From Roseimaritima ulvae (GTDB lineage Bacteria; Planctomycetota; Planctomycetia; Pirellulales; Pirellulaceae): a DNA stretch of 64,000 nt. The notes under the pieces are model-generated. The model did not search any database. It was not told the origin of the DNA and worked only from the letters and a program-made list of their open reading frames with translations. This document shows positions 59,381-64,000 of the stretch, piece after piece. The position numbers and the translations under genes were made by a program. Every line of letters begins with the position of its first letter. The stretch's first letter is position 1. The stretch covers positions 744,001 through 808,000 of the forward strand of contig NZ_CP042914.1 of assembly GCF_008065135.1 (NCBI RefSeq), written 5' to 3'.

Positions 59381-60426
59381 TAGGACTCGTTCGATTCCTC
59401 GACCAACCGACGGATGATATCTTTGGCTGCAATGCCTTCGGCTTGGGCGGCAAAGGTCGTGATTACGCGATGGGTCAGCACCGCCGTGGCGACTTCTTGA
59501 ACGTCCTCCAAGCGGACCATATAGCTGCCCATCAAAGCGGCTCGCGATTTGGCCCCCAGGATCAGGTTCTGCACCGCTCGCGGACCCGCACCCCAGGAGA
59601 CCAGCGGCGGCAACCAATCCGGTGCGGTTTCACCTTGTGGACGTGTTTTGCGAACCAATTGGGCGGCATAGGTGTAGATGTGATCCGGTACGGGAACGCG
59701 ACGAACGAGGGCTTGATGTTCGATGATTTGTTCACCGGTCAACAGATGTTTCAGTTCTGGCAACTCGCCGCCGGTGGTGGTCTTGGCGATCTGGATCTCT
59801 TCGGCTTCGTTGGGGTAGTCCAGTTCGATCAGCGACATGAAGCGGTCCAGTTGAGCTTCGGGCAGCGGATAGGTGCCCTCTTGTTCAACGGGGTTTTGGG
59901 TGGCCAGGACCATAAACGGCGAGGGCAAATGAAAGGTCTTGCCGACCACCGTGACGCGTTGTTCCTGCATCGCTTCCAGCATCGCAGCTTGCGTTTTAGG
60001 GGGGGCACGGTTGATCTCGTCGGCCAACACGATGTTGGCGAACACGGGGCCTTTGACGAAGTGGAACTCGCGGCGGCCTTCGGCGTTGTCTTGCAGGATG
60101 TCCGTGCCGGTGATGTCCATGGGCATCAGGTCGGGCGTGAACTGGATGCGGCTGAACTGCAGTGACATGGTTTCGGCCAGTTTGCTGACCAGCAGCGTTT
60201 TAGCCAGCCCCGGAACCCCCATCAGCAGTGCGTGGCGGCGGGCAAATAAACAAATCGCCAGTTGGTCGATGACGGACTGTTGCCCGACGATCACGCGTCC
60301 CAGTTCCGCCTTGAGCTTGGTATGAGCTTCACGTAGGAAATCGATGGCCTGGACATCGTTATCGCTCAGTTGAGCTTCACCACCGGGAGTGGCCCCACCG
60401 GATGGTGCTGTGGTCGCTTCAGACAT
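59380..60426 (-). CDS. MoxR-family AAA+ ATPase
   Basis: 348 residues. Walker A is LMGVPGLAKTLLVSKLAE, Walker B is IVLADEINRAPPKTQ, and sensor 1 is MVLATQNPVEQEGTYPLPEA. The C-terminal lid domain contains the family's VRRVPVPDHIYTYAAQLV and SWGAGPRAVQNLILGAKSRA. MoxR ATPases act as chaperones for cofactor insertion or complex assembly together with vWA proteins. It is the first gene of a nine-gene operon, and the 286-bp upstream gap (60427-60712) should contain its promoter. Confidence 0.94.
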   Translation of the reverse strand: MSEATTAPSGGATPGGEAQLSDNDVQAIDFLREAHTKLKAELGRVIVGQQSVIDQLAICLFARRHALLMGVPGLAKTLLVSKLAETMSLQFSRIQFTPDLMPMDITGTDILQDNAEGRREFHFVKGPVFANIVLADEINRAPPKTQAAMLEAMQEQRVTVVGKTFHLPSPFMVLATQNPVEQEGTYPLPEAQLDRFMSLIELDYPNEAEEIQIAKTTTGGELPELKHLLTGEQIIEHQALVRRVPVPDHIYTYAAQLVRKTRPQGETAPDWLPPLVSWGAGPRAVQNLILGAKSRAALMGSYMVRLEDVQEVATAVLTHRVITTFAAQAEGIAAKDIIRRLVEESNES

Positions 60427-60712
60427 AAAACTCTCAAGGGGGGGAAGTCAAGTCAGGTTGGCGGCAGTCACATCCACAAAGACGCTGTCCTAAGGATGCG
60501 TGTTCCGAAATTCTGCAGAGCAGTCCCCAGTATATGCCAAGCGACCCACATTTGGGGGATTCCCAGGAAACGAATCGTCAGAGAAGCTGCTACCATGGAC
60601 GTAGGCTTGAACCAGGGCAAATCAGCGGGCCAGAGATGCAATCGAAGTTGCATGGATAGGGCAACCGTTCGTGACATCCGGGGCCAGGAAGAACGGATTC
60701 CGTCCTGCATCG

Positions 60713-61819
60713 CTACCGACCGATGAAAACGCCATTATTTTGCTTTGCCAAATCCTGTAGGAATTTGCCGTAAATTTCGTCAAGGTAATCGCCCATTGCA
60801 ATCGTATTGATGGTTACCCGTTTGTCTGGATTGGCTTGTTGGCAGTACTCCAGGATCCATTGGGCTGCCTCGGTGGCGCGTTCCTCTTCGTCGTTGCGAA
60901 TCGACTTGTTTTCTCGGTCATTCGGGGCCCCGTCGCTGAACAGGACAATGGTGTCTATCCCGTTCAGGGCAAATGCCTTGGCTAGCGCGGCTCGCGTATT
61001 GGTCGTGTACTGCGGCGTCAGATTGTCGATGAACTGCACGGCTTCGGTGCGGTTAGCTTGGGTGGCAGAGACTAATTTTCCTTCCCACCCAGGGACTTCT
61101 CGCGGCATGTGGTTGAATTCGATAACGGTGAACGTTTCGAAGTTCAGGGACGTCACCCAAGCCGCCAGCAAGCTTTTATATTCGGCGTAGCGGACGTTGG
61201 CCCGTTGGCGTGATTCAGCGGACAGATCATTTCCAATTCTTGACAGGCTTTCGGAAGTATCAAAAAGGAATGCGACGTTCTTCATTTCACCTTTCAGACC
61301 AATGACGCCGCTCATTTGGGCACGCAACGCAGCAAAGCCGGTTCGCATCCGCATCAGGTTTTCGGTAGCCCGCTGCAGGTCTTGTTTGCTATCTGTCAGA
61401 GCTTGGTTGGCTTCGGCAATACCACGTTTGGCATCGGCCAGCTGCGCAGATAGTGCGTTTTGTTGAGCTTTACTCGCGACTTCGGCGGCTTTCATCGCGT
61501 CGTTTGCGCCTCGTCGTTCTGCTTCCATCTCGGCGATTTTACGCGCCATGTCACTTTTTATATTGGCCAGTTCCCGATTGGCCGAGTCAAGATTATTGGC
61601 CAGTTGTTTCTGTTCGGCAGTCAGTCCCGCTATCAGTTTTTTTCCGCTCTCCAGGTCTGCTTCCAAGGCTTCTTTGGTTTGGATAAAGGTGCCCGCTTGT
61701 TGTTGTTGATGATTGACCGCATACAGCAATAGCAGGAGCACACCGCCGAGTGCGCAGAACGCAACATCTAGAAATGATAGGCCAAACGAACTGTTCGCTT
61801 CCCGGGTACGTCTCAGCAT
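60713..61819 (-). CDS. Membrane-anchored vWA protein with periplasmic coiled coil (2)
   Basis: 368 residues. The single N-terminal membrane segment is FGLSFLDVAFCALGGVLLLL, with an Asp just inside the helix. A long coiled coil follows (about 40-165, including EALEADLESGKKLIAGLTAE). The vWA domain has NVAFLFDTSESLSRIG, conserving D-x-S-x-S, a Thr in NTRAALAKAF, and DTIVLFSDGAPND. It is encoded 18 bp after the other vWA gene and ends the FHA/ExbB/vWA cluster. The Asp in an FLDV context recalls the stator-plug subunits ExbD and TolR, which also have one N-terminal helix. Confidence 0.8.
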   Translation of the reverse strand: MLRRTREANSSFGLSFLDVAFCALGGVLLLLLYAVNHQQQQAGTFIQTKEALEADLESGKKLIAGLTAEQKQLANNLDSANRELANIKSDMARKIAEMEAERRGANDAMKAAEVASKAQQNALSAQLADAKRGIAEANQALTDSKQDLQRATENLMRMRTGFAALRAQMSGVIGLKGEMKNVAFLFDTSESLSRIGNDLSAESRQRANVRYAEYKSLLAAWVTSLNFETFTVIEFNHMPREVPGWEGKLVSATQANRTEAVQFIDNLTPQYTTNTRAALAKAFALNGIDTIVLFSDGAPNDRENKSIRNDEEERATEAAQWILEYCQQANPDKRVTINTIAMGDYLDEIYGKFLQDLAKQNNGVFIGR

Positions 61820-61837
61820 GATGCCATCTAGGGTTGA

Positions 61838-62599
61838 CTATAGACTGGTGTTGGCTCCACCACCGATCGCCGCCAGGTTTGACAGAAAGCTACTGTCGAC
61901 CTTCTCGCCGATCGCAACGGTGTTTAAAATGATCGAATCTCCTTGAGCGGCCACAAAATCAACTAATTCCTGTTTGTATCGATCCGAAGCTGCGGGATCG
62001 TCATCAGCCAAGGGGATGCCGGCAGCATTCACGCTGGGGTCTCCGTCGGTGAATAAGATGATGGTGTCAACACCGGGTAAACCGTAGGCCGCTTGCAGGG
62101 CTTTATAGGTGTTGGTCATGTTTTCGGCGCGGAGCGTGCGGACATGTGCACAGGCGCGTTCGACGTTGCGATCGGAGTGTTCGAGCATGCGGTTCGGTTG
62201 CCAGACGTGAGCCTCATGGTTGAAGCTGACCACGTTAAAATCTTCGGACGGCAACTCTGTGATTTTTAGGCAGAACTGATTGAGGTAGTGCTCCGGGATG
62301 GCGTTAGAATCCTCCGACTCTGCCATGCTTCCGGAAACGTCGATGACGTAAACGACGTGCTTCAAGTTGCCTCCCAGGCCCGTTAAAGCTTTCTGAAGTT
62401 GAGCTAACCGCTGGACGTTTTCTTGCGCGGCATCTCGTTCCGTTTCCGCTTGCTGCTGTTTGTGTTGTGCTTCTTGAACGATCTGCTGGCTTCGTTCTTC
62501 CATTGCCAAGAGCAGCAACAGGGTCCCCCCCAACGCGCAGGAAATGACGTCCAGGAATGACACGCTGAAGACTTGAACGTCGCGGCCTCGTATTCGCAT
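61838..62599 (-). CDS. Membrane-anchored vWA protein (1)
   Basis: 253 residues. The N-terminal helix is FSVSFLDVISCALGGTLLLL, closely matching its downstream partner. A short coiled coil (SQQIVQEAQHKQQQAETERD) comes next. The complete vWA domain has VVYVIDVSGSMAESED (metal-site DxSxS), the Thr in AENMTNTYKAL, and DTIILFTDGDPSV. It lies three bases after the ExbB-like gene. The vWA faces the periplasm if the helix is oriented as in ExbD. Confidence 0.82.
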   Translation of the reverse strand: MRIRGRDVQVFSVSFLDVISCALGGTLLLLLAMEERSQQIVQEAQHKQQQAETERDAAQENVQRLAQLQKALTGLGGNLKHVVYVIDVSGSMAESEDSNAIPEHYLNQFCLKITELPSEDFNVVSFNHEAHVWQPNRMLEHSDRNVERACAHVRTLRAENMTNTYKALQAAYGLPGVDTIILFTDGDPSVNAAGIPLADDDPAASDRYKQELVDFVAAQGDSIILNTVAIGEKVDSSFLSNLAAIGGGANTSL

Positions 62600-62602
62600 C
62601 CG

Positions 62603-63415
62603 TTACTCCTTCTTGATGTGCATGCGGTGAACGAATCTTTTCATACATGCTTCCAGCACGCGGACCAGCAAAGAGTCTTCGTCTGCTTGGACCCGATGGA
62701 CGAAATACATCAGGATCAAACTCAATACCAAGGCTACGAATGTGGTGTCGAAGGCGGTACTTAGGTGACCCGCCGCAGCGGAGATTAGCGACTCTCCTTC
62801 CGCGTCCTGGCCAAACACACCCATAGCTTCGCCAATGCCCATCACGGTGCCCACAAAACCGATCGAGGGAATGGCCCAGGCCAAGTATCGAATGGTTGCG
62901 TACTGCGATTCCGTTTCTGCCTGAATGATTTCCGCATGGGACTCGAGCGCTGCGCTAACGTCCTCAGCCGACCAATTCGCTCGGGCTCGCTGCAAGGCGG
63001 TTCCTAATAGGAGGTTGATCATCGACGGATCCGTCTGGTTGGGTTGGTTCATGGCTTGACGCAACTGCAACGCATCTTCTGGCAGCAACAGGGTTTGGTC
63101 ATCGGGGCTCAACATGGATTCATCAATTTTTTGGGACTGCACGTTCACAAACCGCCACCGCGCGGCCAGCGATGCCAGGGCGGCCCCAAATGCCATTAGC
63201 GTGAACAGGTTGATCCAGTGTTGCATCGATCGCAGCATGATCGGAACACTAGCGGGACTTGAGACGTTTTCGGGGCCCACCACCCATTGAACGCCCACGA
63301 ATTGAAATAGCAAGATATGCCCAATCACAAGCCAGAAGATTCCCCCGAGAGCAGCTCCGATCAACAACGGTCCCAGAGATGCGGGCTTAGGCGAAACGGA
63401 TGATGAGTTAGCCAT
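62603..63415 (-). CDS. MotA/TolQ/ExbB-family proton channel protein
   Basis: 270 residues. Helix 1 is at about 16-38 (LLIGAALGGIFWLVIGHILL), helix 2 at about 70-88, and two C-terminal helices lie at 175-200 and 220-245. The channel signature IPSIGFVGTVMGIGEAMGVF and the following HLSTAFDTTFVALVLSLILM match the TolQ/ExbB domain, including the conserved Thr residues of the proton path. A cytoplasmic loop of about 85 residues lies between helices 2 and 3. No ExbD/TolR gene is present. The two vWA proteins downstream take that position. Confidence 0.85.
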   Translation of the reverse strand: MANSSSVSPKPASLGPLLIGAALGGIFWLVIGHILLFQFVGVQWVVGPENVSSPASVPIMLRSMQHWINLFTLMAFGAALASLAARWRFVNVQSQKIDESMLSPDDQTLLLPEDALQLRQAMNQPNQTDPSMINLLLGTALQRARANWSAEDVSAALESHAEIIQAETESQYATIRYLAWAIPSIGFVGTVMGIGEAMGVFGQDAEGESLISAAAGHLSTAFDTTFVALVLSLILMYFVHRVQADEDSLLVRVLEACMKRFVHRMHIKKE

Positions 63416-63472
63416 GTATCTGCTACAGTCGCAAAGAAGTTTGAGTAAGAAAGAAAAGCGGTTGTGGACGCT

Positions 63473-63510
63473 CTACTGGGAAGCAAAACGACTACTGGGA
63501 AGCAAAACGA
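63473..63510. repeat. 19-bp perfect tandem duplication at a stop codon
   Basis: The bases at 63473-63491 are repeated exactly at 63492-63510 (CTACTGGGAAGCAAAACGA). The duplication includes the last codons and the TAG of the FHA gene, so the stop region is copied just downstream. It looks like a recent slippage event. Confidence 0.9.
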
Positions 63511-64000
63511 AACGTGGGCCCCGACTCGCCCAGTTGAAACTGGTCGCCGTTTTGAATGCGATGAATGGAGATGCGTTCGCCGTTGACGAACGTTCCGTTG
63601 GTGCTGTTGAGGTCTTTGAGGAAGTACTCACTCTTGCGTTTCAACAACACGCAATGTTCAAATGACAGTTCTGGGTACTTGTCGGATGGAAAGGACCATT
63701 CGGCTTTGGGGCTGCGGCCAATTAGCAATTGCGCCCCAACGACACGTTTCTCATTCGTTTCGACAATCGTAATTGCGGCGGGGGTCGGAACCCGTCCGGC
63801 TGCTAGGGAAACGGGAAGGTCTCGCAACACGGGAATCACATCCATCGATTCCGAGACTTCCAATAGAGCCGTCCAATACGCGCCGGTTTCCGTGTCGATG
63901 GCCTCGTACAAATCGGCGTTGTCCAGGCAGTTCGATTCGGTGGTGGCGGCACATAATCTCGCCGTGCCCGCCGCAACGGAGTCAAGAGAACAGTGGATGG
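63492..64000 (-). CDS. FHA-domain protein, 5' partial
   Basis: The frame is open to the window edge (169 codons visible). The C-terminal ~90 residues are a forkhead-associated domain, a phosphothreonine-binding module: LLIGRSPKAEW, LSFEHCVLLKRKSEYFLKDL and NSTNGTFVNGERI carry the expected Gly-Arg, His and Asn residues. FHA normally has Ser-x-x-His at the second site, and here it is SFEHC. The N-terminal part (YEAIDTETGAYWTALLEVSE) is unassigned and may belong to another domain. It is the first visible gene of the FHA/ExbB/vWA cluster, suggesting control by Ser/Thr phosphorylation. Confidence 0.82.
   Translation of the reverse strand, partial: IHCSLDSVAAGTARLCAATTESNCLDNADLYEAIDTETGAYWTALLEVSESMDVIPVLRDLPVSLAAGRVPTPAAITIVETNEKRVVGAQLLIGRSPKAEWSFPSDKYPELSFEHCVLLKRKSEYFLKDLNSTNGTFVNGERISIHRIQNGDQFQLGESGPTFRFASQ

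Noticed and set aside
60713-63415. Zorya-type anti-phage system (MotA/ExbB-like channel)
   Set aside because: Zorya needs a ZorB with an OmpA/peptidoglycan-binding domain plus ZorC/ZorD or ZorE. Here the partners are vWA proteins and no helicase or nuclease is seen.

Overview
The window is 64 kb of GC-rich chromosome that reads like a planctomycete, most probably of the Pirellulaceae. This is inference from gene content: sulfatases with discoidin tails, a dispersed set of type II secretion/pseudopilin genes, MoxR-DUF58-vWA operons, small zinc-ribbon membrane proteins and very dense interspersed palindromic repeats. No rRNA, tRNA, CRISPR array, transposase or phage gene was recognised. Genes cover most of the window. 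The noncoding stretches are filled with short repeats.

Layout. 1-9 kb: tail of a sulfatase-like protein, a fused PlsC acyltransferase/acyl-ACP synthetase, a prepilin peptidase, ispG coupled to a catalytically dead M50-like membrane protein, and rlmN. 9-19 kb: a four-helix-bundle gene inside a 40-bp inverted repeat, a PepT-like peptidase with a BFD-type [2Fe-2S] protein, a Gfo/Idh/MocA oxidoreductase, a large secretin, a zinc-ribbon protein, an MnmE-like GTPase and an Lgt-like protein. 19-31 kb: ABC exporter, sulfatase, purU, YkgJ-type protein, hisS, a 1.1-kb repeat island, an MFS transporter and a fumarylacetoacetate hydrolase family protein. 31-35.4 kb: a four-gene signalling operon (histidine kinase, REC-HD-GYP, REC, HD-GYP). 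36-44.5 kb: a nine-gene type II secretion/pseudopilus operon in the order G-L-M-(C/E)-F-H-I-J-K. 44.8-60.4 kb: a nine-gene, mostly translationally coupled operon that starts with MoxR-DUF58-BatA and ends with a thioredoxin-domain protein. 60.7-64 kb: an FHA protein, a TolQ/ExbB-like channel and two membrane-anchored vWA proteins.

Working together. The secretin (13 kb) and prepilin peptidase (3.7 kb) lie apart from the pseudopilin operon but supply its missing parts. The signalling operon should control c-di-GMP. However, the REC-HD-GYP protein has HN where the catalytic HD dyad should be.

Most notable. (1) At 60.7-64 kb, both vWA proteins begin with a transmembrane segment carrying an Asp in an F-L-D-V context, like ExbD/TolR, beside a TolQ/ExbB channel. 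This suggests a proton-driven machine with vWA effectors. (2) A family of 'GTAG + 8-bp stem' hairpins has constant short loops, while the stems differ but stay paired. Copies sit in frame in the N-termini and signal peptides of several exported proteins. (3) A GspC-like periplasmic domain is fused in frame to GspE, with a well-placed internal GTG start. (4) A pseudopilin carries a golvesin-like C-terminal domain. (5) Several families of transposase-less elements have perfect terminal inverted repeats.
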